A DNA stretch of 13,016 bases from CAVXYC01 sp046154735 (GTDB taxonomy: Bacteria; Chloroflexota; UBA6077; JACCZL01). Location of the stretch: assembly GCA_046154735.1 (NCBI GenBank), contig JBJXFJ010000081.1, positions 1 through 13,016 on the forward strand. The letters run 5' to 3'. Within the stretch, counting starts at the first letter, position 1. Each line of letters starts with the position of its first letter. Both the position numbers and the translations under genes were made by a program. Positions 1 to 7,397 of this stretch are shown here, piece after piece. The notes below the pieces were generated by a model. The model was not told the DNA's origin. It searched no databases and saw only the letters and a program-made list of their open reading frames with translations.

Positions 1-176
1 ACGCGGGCCACCGCGTCGCGCACCACGGGGAACATGGCCCGGCTGCCGGTGTGGAACAGCAGCGGCTCATCATCCTTCACCAGGAACTGGCAGAACGGGA
101 AATTCAATGCTGGATCATAGGTTGCAATGCGGTAGATGTCAGGAGCAATCTCGTCAACGGTGGTAGAGAGCGACAT
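1..176 (-). CDS. Metallo-beta-lactamase-fold / di-iron oxygen-binding flavoprotein-like protein, N-terminal fragment
   Basis: Reading the minus strand from ATG at 176 gives 58 codons that run off the left edge, so only the N-terminus is visible. It begins MSLSTTVDEIAPDIYRIATY and continues with a stretch reading FPFCQFLVKDDEPLLFHTG. An opening of the form 'domain name, YRI.TY, then FNQFL..DDEPLLFHTG' is typical of the metallo-beta-lactamase-fold oxygen-binding di-iron domain (ODP, COG0426, related to flavodiiron proteins). The metal-binding HxHxD motif would lie beyond the edge, so the metal site and any flavodoxin domain cannot be checked. A Shine-Dalgarno GAGG sits about eight bases upstream of the ATG. 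It diverges from the TetR gene, its likely regulator. The reaction is unknown; members are linked to O2 or NO handling or to generic hydrolysis. Confidence 0.7.
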   Translation of the reverse strand, partial: MSLSTTVDEIAPDIYRIATYDPALNFPFCQFLVKDDEPLLFHTGSRAMFPVVRDAVAR

Positions 177-242
177 GATGAAACCTCACAACTCAGTGAT
201 CAGTCGTGTACACTAACTGTAACGGTAGTCTAGCACCGCGGA
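177..242. promoter_or_regulatory. Divergent promoter and probable TetR operator region
   Basis: This short gap separates the divergent metallo-hydrolase and TetR genes, so it must hold both promoters. It contains the perfect 8-base palindrome GTGTACAC at 206-213. It also contains GTGATCAGT at 196-204, which recurs as its exact reverse complement ACTGATCAC at 261-269, just inside the annotated start of the TetR gene. TetR-family proteins commonly autoregulate and control a divergent neighbour through such symmetric sites. I could not identify convincing -35/-10 boxes, and the operator call is inference from symmetry and position. Confidence 0.4.
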
Positions 243-950
243 ATGTGGATGTCAATACTCACTGATCACGAATGTTTACCGAGTGTGGAGCATTCATCGG
301 CCGGCGCTGAAACGGTTGATGCGCCCATTCGGGCTGGGCGCGGCCGCAAGCTGCGCCTCAAGGCCCGGGCCACACGGATGGACGAGACCCGGCTGCGGAT
401 TGCCCGCGCCACCTATGAGTTGCATGCCTCGGTGGGTCCGGCGCGCACCACCGTGAGCGCCATCGCGGAGCGGGCCGGTGTACAGCGGCTCACCGTGTAC
501 AAGCATTTCCCGCATGACCGTGACATCTTTCAGGCCTGCACCACCTACCACTGGGAGCTCGACCCGCCACCCGATCCAGCCCAGTGGCAGCAGATTGCCG
601 ATCCCGAGCAGCGCCTCCGCCAGGCGCTGGCCGAGTTGTACGCTTATTTCCGCCGCAATGAGGCTCTCCTGGCCAACGTGGCGCGCGACATCGCGCTGGT
701 GCTGGAGCAGCTAGACGGCCCGCCTCCGGCCGCCATGCAGGCCTTCGCGGCCCTGCCCGCCCAGTGGCATGCCGCGCTCGCCAAGGGCTGGCCGGACGAT
801 GCCGAACAGGCCTCCCTCCGTGATGCAGTCATGGCTTTGGCGATCGATTTCGCCACCTGGCGCACCCTGACGCAGGGCCAACATCTCGACGATGCTCAGG
901 CCGTTGAGCTCATGGTCGCCCTGGTCACCTGCGCCGCCGCTCCCCGATGA
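243..950 (+). CDS. TetR/AcrR-family transcriptional regulator
   Basis: A 235-aa one-domain regulator. Residues about 48-95 form the TetR DNA-binding domain: a helix ETRLRIARATYELHASVG, then the helix-turn-helix TTVSAIAERAGVQRLTVYKH ending in HFP, the family hallmark. The rest is the ligand-binding, dimerisation helical region, with no recognisable ligand motif. It begins with 45 residues ahead of the HTH that include a basic RGRKLRLKARATR patch, common in this subgroup. ATG codons at 243 and 249 are both possible and neither has a strong ribosome binding site. The inverted-repeat half-site at 261-269 would fall in the non-coding leader if the real start were further downstream. It diverges from the metallo-hydrolase gene and probably represses it and itself. 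It converges on darG and is likely unrelated to the defence operon. Confidence 0.88.
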   Translation: MWMSILTDHECLPSVEHSSAGAETVDAPIRAGRGRKLRLKARATRMDETRLRIARATYELHASVGPARTTVSAIAERAGVQRLTVYKHFPHDRDIFQACTTYHWELDPPPDPAQWQQIADPEQRLRQALAELYAYFRRNEALLANVARDIALVLEQLDGPPPAAMQAFAALPAQWHAALAKGWPDDAEQASLRDAVMALAIDFATWRTLTQGQHLDDAQAVELMVALVTCAAAPR

Positions 951-1165
951 TCGCGCGACGCCCACGCACATCGGTAAACCTTCCTGGCTGCACCGTGCCG
1001 TGCTCTGCGCTCCTCTCCACTCTCAGCGCCGCCACCTTCTCGATGCGATACGTCTGCGGTATTTGCCTGTCAACGCTGTGGCAACCCGTTCCGGAGACCA
1101 AGCAAAGCTGTCCACATATCGTGTCGAATTAATGGTCGCTTGACCTGTATCGCCTGAGGGTTGGG
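951..1165. other. Intergenic gap between convergent TetR gene and darG
   Basis: These 215 bases separate two genes that converge on each other. ORFs that can be drawn through it are overlaps of the TetR gene in another frame and have no family resemblance. A transcription terminator for one or both genes would be expected here, but I see no GC-rich hairpin followed by a T-run on either strand. Termination may be Rho-dependent or lie inside the gene ends. Confidence 0.5.
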
Positions 1166-2233
1166 CTAGACCAGCACGGGATCAGCCTGATCGGGTGGTA
1201 ACCAGCCCTCCGCGCCAAGGTGCGTCAAGGCGATCGCGATATGCTGCGCAGTGAATAGTTCGCCCTTCCGAGCGCTCCATTCCTGGACTCGTTGAACCAC
1301 TGCGCCATCGCTTGCCGTCTGATTCGGGCTTTCCGACGCAACCCAGTGAACTGTGGCAAGGAGCTCCATGCCATACGGCGTTGCGAACCCTTCAATGAGT
1401 CGGCTAACGCGCTGGAGTCGATCGGTGACGTCGTAGTCTTCGCCAAGTAGGCATTCTGCCTCCTCAAGTGCGCCAGGCATGAGCTGAATCTCAGCTCGTT
1501 GGCTTCGATCACCGTAGCCGCGAATGAAATGCCCCTCGATCCGCTGGAGGGCGTGGTTCAAGTTCTCTGCATATGGACCGTATTTGTGCTTGCCGTAATC
1601 CAGTTGTAGCGGTTCGCCGGCTGCCTGGAGAAAATAGGCTAGCTTTTGAACCTCCAGCAGAGTCGAGCGATATCCTCCACCACGGTAATACGCGAGCAGA
1701 AGCAGAAGGAGTGCTCGGGCGCGGGTCATAATTGGCCGGTTCGTCCGTACGGGCATGCTTGCACCCGTTGGTGCATCGTGAGGCTCGAAGACTAGCGCAT
1801 GGACATCAGGCAATTGTTCGAGAGCCGCGCGTATAAGCGGCTCCACATCTCGCCAGTCAAGCCCTCCATTGCCGCATCCCAATGGGGGGACGGCAATGGA
1901 GCGAATTCCGAGGCGTCGCACGTCCTCTACCAGAGTGTCCAGACCCGAGCTTATGTCGGTGAGTAGGGACCTAGCCTTCCAGTGTCGCTTTGTAGGGAAA
2001 TTGATAATGTACTTCGGATTCCCAATACCGGTCGTCGGTACGATCAGCATTCGGCCTGGCTGCACCTCGTTCTGACGGCAGGCACGCTGGTACACACTAA
2101 AGTTCTGAGGGAACGCCTGCTTAAACTGCAACGCTACGCCCTTGCCCATGACGCCAACGCAGTTCACCGTGTTGACAAGCGCTTCGGCATTCGCCTCAAG
2201 TAAGTTGCCTCGGCTCAACGTCAGCACCTGCAT
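1166..2233 (-). CDS. darG: DarG: macrodomain DNA ADP-ribosyl glycohydrolase antitoxin
   Basis: A 355-aa antitoxin of the DarTG system. It removes ADP-ribose from DNA thymidines modified by DarT and also restrains the toxin directly. Residues 1-155 are the macrodomain: RGNLLEANAEALVNTVNCVG, then GVMGKGVALQFK (residues 27-38), the PTTGIGNPKYIINFPTKRHW segment (66-85) and VPPLGCGNGGLDW. Lys82 in FPTKRHW is, by position, the likely equivalent of the catalytic lysine described in Thermus DarG. Residues about 165-355 are the helical C-terminal domain (ALLLLLLAYYRGG, LLEVQKLAYFLQ, YGKHKYGPYAENLNHAL), the part shown in characterised DarG proteins to bind and block DarT. Length and two-domain layout match full-length DarG. 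It starts 12 bases after the darT stop behind GGAGGGG. ATG at 2233 is very close to that site, and a GTG two codons later has more normal spacing. Confidence 0.93.
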   Translation of the reverse strand: MQVLTLSRGNLLEANAEALVNTVNCVGVMGKGVALQFKQAFPQNFSVYQRACRQNEVQPGRMLIVPTTGIGNPKYIINFPTKRHWKARSLLTDISSGLDTLVEDVRRLGIRSIAVPPLGCGNGGLDWRDVEPLIRAALEQLPDVHALVFEPHDAPTGASMPVRTNRPIMTRARALLLLLLAYYRGGGYRSTLLEVQKLAYFLQAAGEPLQLDYGKHKYGPYAENLNHALQRIEGHFIRGYGDRSQRAEIQLMPGALEEAECLLGEDYDVTDRLQRVSRLIEGFATPYGMELLATVHWVASESPNQTASDGAVVQRVQEWSARKGELFTAQHIAIALTHLGAEGWLPPDQADPVLV

Positions 2234-2245
2234 GCCCCTCCAGTC

Positions 2246-2875
2246 TTAATGGTAGTACCAACCACGCTGTATCGTAATCCTCGGCGTGTTGGATTCATCT
2301 TTGAGAGTATCCTCAACTCTCTGTCGAACCGTCGCTGAAGCCACGCCGATCTCCTCAATAAGGTGCCATGGAAAGGCCCTATGGACTAGGAACTCCGCCT
2401 GGCGTCGGCGCTTCCGGTCGGGGTCTTCGTTCGTGTCATTCCAATAGGTCTGAGACATCACCGGCCAATCAACCTGGTCAAGGTCCTCAAGGCTGGAAAA
2501 GAAACGAGTGATCGCCACAGTCGCGTGACCGTCTGTAAACGCGAAGGGGATCCCTGCGGCCGCCACCGCAGCAACGCTCGAAACAAGATGAATGATTGGG
2601 CCCGCGCCGTCGGAATACCCGGCGACGTTACCTCGGCCGATGGCGTAAAGCATTGGAGATCGTGGCGCGAAGTAGAACGGCACGTAGTCATGGAGCCGTC
2701 CTCCAGCAGCACAGGGGACCGATGTTGCTGCTCGGCGATCCTGGATATGTGCATGAGCAATATCACAATCCCCGGCATTTCTCCCCCGAAGTTCAGAACA
2801 GCAGTGAAGTCTCCCGTCACCACATATCGATGGGAGATTATCGATGTGTGTGATGTGGTAGATCTTCTGATGCTT
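2246..2875 (-). CDS. darT: DarT: DNA ADP-ribosyltransferase toxin (DUF4433), no canonical start codon
   Basis: DarT transfers ADP-ribose from NAD+ onto thymidine in single-stranded DNA, blocking replication; DarTG modules act as anti-phage abortive-infection systems. The open frame gives 209 residues, the usual family length. Counting from the first codon after the upstream stop, I see KIYHITHIDNLPSI (4-17, NAD-binding start), IAHAHIQDRRAAT (39-51, with the conserved arginine pair), GGRLHDYVPFYFAPRSPMLY (58-77), DGHA (115-118) and DPDRKRRRQAEFLVH (151-165). Glu161 in QAEFL lines up with the catalytic glutamate known from Thermus DarT. The oddity is the 5' end: a TAA at 2878-2876 closes the frame, and no ATG, GTG or TTG occurs until GTG at 2683 (codon 65). 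Starting there would delete the NAD-binding segment. Either initiation is unusual or the start has been lost by a small lesion. It sits 12 bases before darG. Confidence 0.85.
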   Translation of the reverse strand, partial: KHQKIYHITHIDNLPSICGDGRLHCCSELRGRNAGDCDIAHAHIQDRRAATSVPCAAGGRLHDYVPFYFAPRSPMLYAIGRGNVAGYSDGAGPIIHLVSSVAAVAAAGIPFAFTDGHATVAITRFFSSLEDLDQVDWPVMSQTYWNDTNEDPDRKRRRQAEFLVHRAFPWHLIEEIGVASATVRQRVEDTLKDESNTPRITIQRGWYYH

Positions 2876-2895
2876 TTATGCCTTGCGAGCTAATG

Positions 2896-3111
2896 CTAAT
2901 TCCTAACAATCACGAAATCACCGGGTAGGAGGAAATCGACTGGTTCCCGCCAGACGCTGCGTAAGAACCCAATCCCAACCGTGCCATATGCGGTCTGCGT
3001 GTCCCTAATAATGGCGCTCGGACTACGGCCGCAGACTCTAATTCTCCAGGTCAGGTCCTCCATGTGTCGCACCGGTCGGAGAACGGCTGAGTGTGTGATC
3101 AGTAGTCCCAC
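2896..3111 (-). CDS. Small hypothetical protein between the metallopeptidase and darT
   Basis: A 71-aa open frame starting with GTG at 3111, overlapping the end of the metallopeptidase gene by 13 bases, and stopping about 20 bases before the darT frame opens. An internal ATG at 3060 would give about 54 residues. The visible sequence is mixed and protein-like: MEDLTWRIRVCGRSPSAIIR, then an RDTQTAYGTVGIGFLRSVW stretch, ending REPVDFLLPGDFVIVRN. I do not recognise a family. It has no signal peptide, no membrane segment and no metal motif. The tight overlap argues for a real gene in the operon. It could instead be the C-terminal remnant of a larger protein, since the C-terminal half is the more convincing part. 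Its function, including any link to DarTG, is unknown. Confidence 0.4.
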   Translation of the reverse strand: MGLLITHSAVLRPVRHMEDLTWRIRVCGRSPSAIIRDTQTAYGTVGIGFLRSVWREPVDFLLPGDFVIVRN

Positions 3112-3827
3112 TCCACATGCCCAAGCGGCGACGAATTCAACTCCTCCCGACGGAACCGCCAGTCGGCCAGGTACTTGTCCATCAGCGCGGTGAATCGATC
3201 GTTGTGCAGCCGCTCCACTATGTGCACCAGCTCATGCACCACGATGTATTCAGTGCAACGGAGTGGCTTCTTGGCCAGCTCCAGGTTCACCCAGATTCGG
3301 CCGCTCTCTGGGTTACATGCGCCCCACTTTGTCTTCATCTTCTTGATGCCCCAGGCAGCCGCCTGCACGCCTATCGCCTCCTGCCAAGCATCCAGAAGCG
3401 GTGGGATCAGCTCGCGCAGGTGCTGTCGATACCAGCGCTGTAACACCTGCTCTCGCTGCGGAGCCGACGTACCGGGGCGCACCTGCAGCTCGAGAGTCGT
3501 TCCGTTGCGCAGCACCACTTTACCGGCCCCCTCATGCTCCACAACGCGCAGGCGATAGCGTCGCCCTAAGACGTAGTGGCTCTCACCGCTCACCATCTCG
3601 CGGCGCGATTGGCGCGATTGATCGGCGAATCGCCGGCGCTGGCGCTGCACCCAGGCCAGCTTGCCAATCACCGCCAGGCGCACGGCATCGTCCGACACGG
3701 CGAGAGGCGCCGCCACTCGCACCCGGCCGTTCGGCGGGTACACCCCCAGGTGCAGGTTCTTGATCTCCTTGCGAACGATCTCCACGGGCAAGCCGCGCAC
3801 TCGAATCTGGTGCGTTTCAGTAATCAT
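3099..3827 (-). CDS. YgjP-like M48-type metallopeptidase (DUF45)
   Basis: A 242-aa zinc-dependent peptidase-like protein. The N-terminal half (1-150) is the YgjP-like beta-rich region with LHLGVYPPNGRVRVAAPL and a basic helix QRQRRRFADQSRQSRRE. The C-terminal part holds TKWGACNPESGRIWVNLELA (about 166-185) and the zinc site VVHELVHIVERLHNDRF, with HExxH at 198-202 and a likely third ligand at His208. This arrangement is the signature of YgjP/DUF45 (COG1451). Its substrate is unknown. Such genes are often found immediately downstream of hsdR in type I restriction loci, where a role in controlling restriction subunits is plausible but unproven. The ATG overlaps the hsdR stop by 11 bases (ATGATTACTGA), indicating translational coupling. 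No signal peptide, so cytoplasmic. Confidence 0.9.
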   Translation of the reverse strand: MITETHQIRVRGLPVEIVRKEIKNLHLGVYPPNGRVRVAAPLAVSDDAVRLAVIGKLAWVQRQRRRFADQSRQSRREMVSGESHYVLGRRYRLRVVEHEGAGKVVLRNGTTLELQVRPGTSAPQREQVLQRWYRQHLRELIPPLLDAWQEAIGVQAAAWGIKKMKTKWGACNPESGRIWVNLELAKKPLRCTEYIVVHELVHIVERLHNDRFTALMDKYLADWRFRREELNSSPLGHVEWDY

Positions 3828-6800
3828 CCTGAGCTTGCACCAGCGTCAGAATCTGCTCCAACGTCTCCTCGTCCACCTGCACGGAGTACGTCTCCGCTTC
3901 CTCGCGGACCACAGCGACTCCAGCGGGCGGAGCCGCTCTCGGGCGCGCACCGATCTGCTCTTCCATAGCCTCGCGAATGGCGTTGCGCACCATCTTTGTC
4001 TTGACAGGACTACCGCGCCACCCTGCCTGGGCGTGAAGATGCACGGCCGTATCCACCGCCAGCACCAGCGCCTCGTTCTTGCCCAGGTTGTCATAGAGTG
4101 AACGCTTCGCCGAAGAATTCATCGTGGCGGGGTAGGACTCGCCACGGCTCGGATCGGCCGCTTGCTTGGTCAGCTCCACGATCTTATCGAGGTATTTCGC
4201 GTACTCCAGAGCACCCCGGCGGCGCTCTTCGATCAACGCATCCAGCAGCTCAGACATACGGTCGTAGTACTTCGGATTGATCGGGTGCTCATCGATGATC
4301 AGCTTGCGGACGTTGTTCTCGATGGTCTCCGCCGCCGATTCCTGCTTCTTCCGGATGCCCTGAGGCAGCTCGTCTATCGCCGCCGGGCCGCGCTCCACAA
4401 TGAGCTGGATGAGCGAGAGATCGTCGAACGCCGAGACCTTCTCGCTCTCTTCCGCGCGGATGTACGTGTCGATCAGGTGCCGCATGGCCGGCTCGTACAT
4501 CTTGAGATCGATGTAGTCTGCGCTGGCCAGCTTCACCTCCGTGCGCACATTCTCATAGTGATCCACCTCGACCTTCAGCGCGGTGATCTCAGCGGCCGTG
4601 TAGCCTGCCTCGGGTAGCTCATTCGCCAGGTTCGCGTACGCCCGCACGAATGCCGCCGCGTGGCGATAGAGCGCCAGGCGTTTCGGCTCATTCTCTTTCA
4701 GTTGGTCAGCGTTGCCGGAATCCCGAGCGCAGAAATAGCGCAAGTACGCGGCCGTATCCCTCGGCGGCTCCACAGGCTCACACAGTGCTCGCACCACCTC
4801 GCGCGCCTCTTCCAGTCGCTCGCGCGCTTTGTCTAGGCGATCTTCCAGCAGGCCGGCCACGTCCTCCTGGTCATAGCCATCCAGCGCGCCTGAGGTGTAG
4901 TCGTGCACCGCGCCCTCGAGGCTTTTGAACAGGTCCTTGTAGTCAATGACGTAGCCGTATTCCTTGTCCTCATCGTGCAGACGGTTCACTCGACAAATCG
5001 CCTGGAAGAGCCCGTGATCGCGCATCTGCTTGTCGATGTACAAATACGTGGCCGGCGGTGCGTCGAACCCCGTGAGCAGCTTGTCCACCACGATCAAGAG
5101 CTTCATCTGCCCCGGCTCGTGAACGAACTTGTCCTTCACGATCTTCTCGAATTCGTCGGCGCGATTCACCGCCGTCTCGGGCGGTTCATTGAACCAGTCT
5201 GCCAGCATGCGTTGATAGATCTCATACTGGCGGATCCGCTCTGTGACGCCCTCGCCGCTCTCCTCGCCCTTGATGTCGCCAATGGATGGCTTATAGGACG
5301 TGACGATGGCGCACTTCCCCTTGAAGCCTGCCGCGGCGAACAGCTCGTAGAACTTACATGCCTGGTAGATACTGCCCGACACCAGCATGGCGTTCCCGCG
5401 GCCGCTTTGCAGACGATCCCGCGTCTCGAAGTCCATCAGGATGTCGGCAACGATCTTTTCCAGCCGGTCCTGGCTGCTCAGCACTGCCTGCAGCGTGCCC
5501 CAGCGGCGCTTGAGCTGCGCCTTAGCCAGGTCCGTGAGCCCCTTGGTCTTGGCCTCGAACCATTGATCGATCTTCGCCTGTGAGGTGATGCTCTGATCGA
5601 TGTCCCGCGCCTCGTAACGCAGGTCCAGCACCACACCATCGCGCACGGCCTCATCAAACTTGTAGGTGTGGATGTACGGGCCAAACACTTCCAGGCTGCG
5701 GCGCTTGTCCGCCTTCAGCAGCGGCGTGCCGGTGAACCCAATGAACATGGCGTCAGGCAGGATGGCCTGCATCGCATCATGCAGGTCGCCAGACTGCGTG
5801 CGGTGACACTCATCCACAAAGACGATCAGGTTGCCCTTGGCTGTGAAGTCCCGGGGCAATGATCGCTGCAGTTCATCCATGTAGTCGGCGACGTCGCCAG
5901 CCTGGTCCGCGTCAACCTTGCCGCCAAACTTATGAATCAGCGAGCAGACCAGCCATGGTGTTGTGGTGTTGAGCACGCCAATCAGATCCTGGCCACTCTT
6001 CGTCCGGTAGATCTGCTCTCCCACTCCGTCAAAGATGCCTTCGATCTGCTCGTCAAGCTCCGTGCGATCGGTGATGATCAGGACGCGGGCATCGGTGACA
6101 TGCTCACGGATCCACTTGGTCAACCACACCATGGTCAGGCTCTTACCCGACCCCTGGGTGTGCCAGATGATCCCGCCCTCCCTGCGGCGCACGGACTCCT
6201 GGGCAGCCCGCACGCCGAAGTACTGGTTGTAGCGGGCGAGCTTCTTGATCCCTTTGTCGAAGACCACGTAGTCGTGCACCAGCTCCAGGAGCCGATCTTT
6301 GCGGCAAATCTGGGTCAGCGCACGGTCCAATGGGTTCTCGATCGGGCTGTCTTCTTTCCAGCTCAGATAGTGCTTCTCCGGTGACTCGATGGCGCCGTAG
6401 CGCAGCCCCTCGGTGTCGTTGCCGGCCATGAGGAGCTGCATCGTGGAGAAGAAATGCTCAATGAAGATCTTCTTCTGGTTGTCCAGGTTCTGGCGGATGC
6501 CCTCCGCCACAGAGACGGTGGAGCGCTTCATCTCCAGCACGCCCAGGGCAATGCCGTTCACGTACAGCACCACATCGGGTCGCTTGCCATACGACTTGCC
6601 GTTTGCCGCGTGGAGTGCCACCTCTTCGGCAACTCCAAAATGATTGCGCTCCGGGTGCTGCCAGTCAATGAGGTTGACCGTCTCATTGTTCGCACCGGCG
6701 CTCCGCTGGACCTTCACCCCGTATCGGAGCAGCTCATACACCGCGCGGTTGCGGTCGTAGAGACTCTTGGTGGCATCGCCCGCGGCGCGGTCAAGTTCGT

Positions 6801-6993
6801 ACAGGGCACGTGAGATTAAGACATCGTCGCACCCCTGAACGTCGCGCAGGAATCGCCTGAGGAGCCCCTCCTCAATGTTCCGATTCCCCGCGCGCTCCAG
6901 CCAGTTGCCCAGATCCTCATAGCCAAGCTGCTCACAGAACAGCTTCACAACACGCTGCTGGGTGCGCCGCTCGATCTGGCCGACGGTGTTCAC
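3817..6993 (-). CDS. hsdR: Type I restriction enzyme R subunit (HsdR)
   Basis: HsdR is the motor and nuclease subunit of a type I restriction enzyme: it translocates DNA using ATP and cuts unmodified DNA far from the recognition site, in complex with HsdM and HsdS. The 1058-aa length is typical. The N-terminal PD-(D/E)xK nuclease shows Asp140 in KRPDVVLYVNG and Glu154-x-Lys156 in LGVLEMKRS. The superfamily 2 motor follows: Walker A HTQGSGKS at 278-285, motif Ia ITDRTELDEQ, DECH at 394-397, FTGTPLL at 420-426, and later LLIVVDKLLTGFDAP and QAICRVNRLH. The C-terminal third is helical and should contact the methylase core. All catalytic residues I can see are intact. The start is GTG at 6993, forming a GTGA overlap with the vapC stop. 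It is downstream coupled to the YgjP-like gene. Separation of hsdR from hsdMS by other defence genes is a known type I layout. Confidence 0.97.
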   Translation of the reverse strand: MNTVGQIERRTQQRVVKLFCEQLGYEDLGNWLERAGNRNIEEGLLRRFLRDVQGCDDVLISRALYELDRAAGDATKSLYDRNRAVYELLRYGVKVQRSAGANNETVNLIDWQHPERNHFGVAEEVALHAANGKSYGKRPDVVLYVNGIALGVLEMKRSTVSVAEGIRQNLDNQKKIFIEHFFSTMQLLMAGNDTEGLRYGAIESPEKHYLSWKEDSPIENPLDRALTQICRKDRLLELVHDYVVFDKGIKKLARYNQYFGVRAAQESVRRREGGIIWHTQGSGKSLTMVWLTKWIREHVTDARVLIITDRTELDEQIEGIFDGVGEQIYRTKSGQDLIGVLNTTTPWLVCSLIHKFGGKVDADQAGDVADYMDELQRSLPRDFTAKGNLIVFVDECHRTQSGDLHDAMQAILPDAMFIGFTGTPLLKADKRRSLEVFGPYIHTYKFDEAVRDGVVLDLRYEARDIDQSITSQAKIDQWFEAKTKGLTDLAKAQLKRRWGTLQAVLSSQDRLEKIVADILMDFETRDRLQSGRGNAMLVSGSIYQACKFYELFAAAGFKGKCAIVTSYKPSIGDIKGEESGEGVTERIRQYEIYQRMLADWFNEPPETAVNRADEFEKIVKDKFVHEPGQMKLLIVVDKLLTGFDAPPATYLYIDKQMRDHGLFQAICRVNRLHDEDKEYGYVIDYKDLFKSLEGAVHDYTSGALDGYDQEDVAGLLEDRLDKARERLEEAREVVRALCEPVEPPRDTAAYLRYFCARDSGNADQLKENEPKRLALYRHAAAFVRAYANLANELPEAGYTAAEITALKVEVDHYENVRTEVKLASADYIDLKMYEPAMRHLIDTYIRAEESEKVSAFDDLSLIQLIVERGPAAIDELPQGIRKKQESAAETIENNVRKLIIDEHPINPKYYDRMSELLDALIEERRRGALEYAKYLDKIVELTKQAADPSRGESYPATMNSSAKRSLYDNLGKNEALVLAVDTAVHLHAQAGWRGSPVKTKMVRNAIREAMEEQIGARPRAAPPAGVAVVREEAETYSVQVDEETLEQILTLVQAQDDY

Positions 6994-6999
6994 GGAAGC
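6984..6999 (-). repeat. Right-hand copy of junction repeat (vapC end / hsdR start)
   Basis: On the minus strand this reads GCTTCCGTGAACACCG. It contains the last codons and stop of vapC and the GTG start of hsdR. It matches 15 of 16 positions, with one missing C, of the sequence at 7846-7860, where the DUF262 gene ends. The pair brackets vapBC and looks like a duplicated junction left by insertion of that module. Confidence 0.6.
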
Positions 7000-7397
7000 T
7001 CCCAGTCCTCAATCACCAGGCCGGGTACGTGGGCGAGCTCACGAGTATTGTGCGTGACGAGCGTGGCCTCGATGGAGCGGGCATGCGCGGCGATGAGCAC
7101 GTCATATGGTCCGATCGGCCGACCTGAGCGCCCGAGCTCACACCGGATCTTGGCGGCCTCGCGCGATTGCTTCTTGCCCCAGTCGACCGCCTCGATGTAG
7201 CGCAGGAAGTGCTCCAGTCTGGCGCGGTTCCGCTGTGGCTGCTGGGAGTGACATGCGCCATACTCCAACTCAAACTGGACGATCTGCGAGATGGCCACGT
7301 CGCCAGGGGAATGCTCTCGCAGACGATCCAGAACCACCGGTGACGTTCTTCGAATCGCACCGATGCAGGCGTTCGTATCCAGCATGAAGCGGATCAA
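6990..7397 (-). CDS. vapC: VapC-type PIN-domain ribonuclease toxin
   Basis: A 135-aa PIN-domain toxin. VapC proteins are Mg2+-dependent RNases that cleave tRNA or rRNA when their antitoxin is degraded. The acidic site is complete: Asp7 in MLDTN, Glu43 in VQFELEYG, Asp99 in GPYDVLIAAHA, with the polar THNTREL segment at 115-121 standing where the family has T.N..EF. The end VPGLVIEDWE is typical of VapC, after which only two more codons (LP) occur, contributed by a repeated junction sequence. TTG at 7397 overlaps the vapB stop as TTGA and gives MIRFMLDTN; ATG at 7385 would also give a functional start. It is translationally coupled to vapB upstream and to hsdR downstream through a GTGA overlap. 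The specific RNA target cannot be read from sequence. Confidence 0.93.
   Translation of the reverse strand: MIRFMLDTNACIGAIRRTSPVVLDRLREHSPGDVAISQIVQFELEYGACHSQQPQRNRARLEHFLRYIEAVDWGKKQSREAAKIRCELGRSGRPIGPYDVLIAAHARSIEATLVTHNTRELAHVPGLVIEDWELP

Noticed and set aside
892..1143. ORFs covering the TetR-darG gap
   Set aside because: They start inside the TetR gene in another frame and show no domain or ribosome binding site.
2246..2683. Taking GTG 2683 as the true darT start (145 aa)
   Set aside because: It would remove the NAD-binding IYHITH segment and the conserved arginine region that are perfectly preserved in the open frame upstream, so the protein could not be a working toxin.
2458..2823. 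121-codon minus-strand frame overlapping darT
   Set aside because: Out of frame with darT, whose conserved motifs occupy the same bases; the protein looks random.
4903..5583. 226-codon open frame on the + strand
   Set aside because: Antisense to the hsdR helicase region, with no family resemblance.
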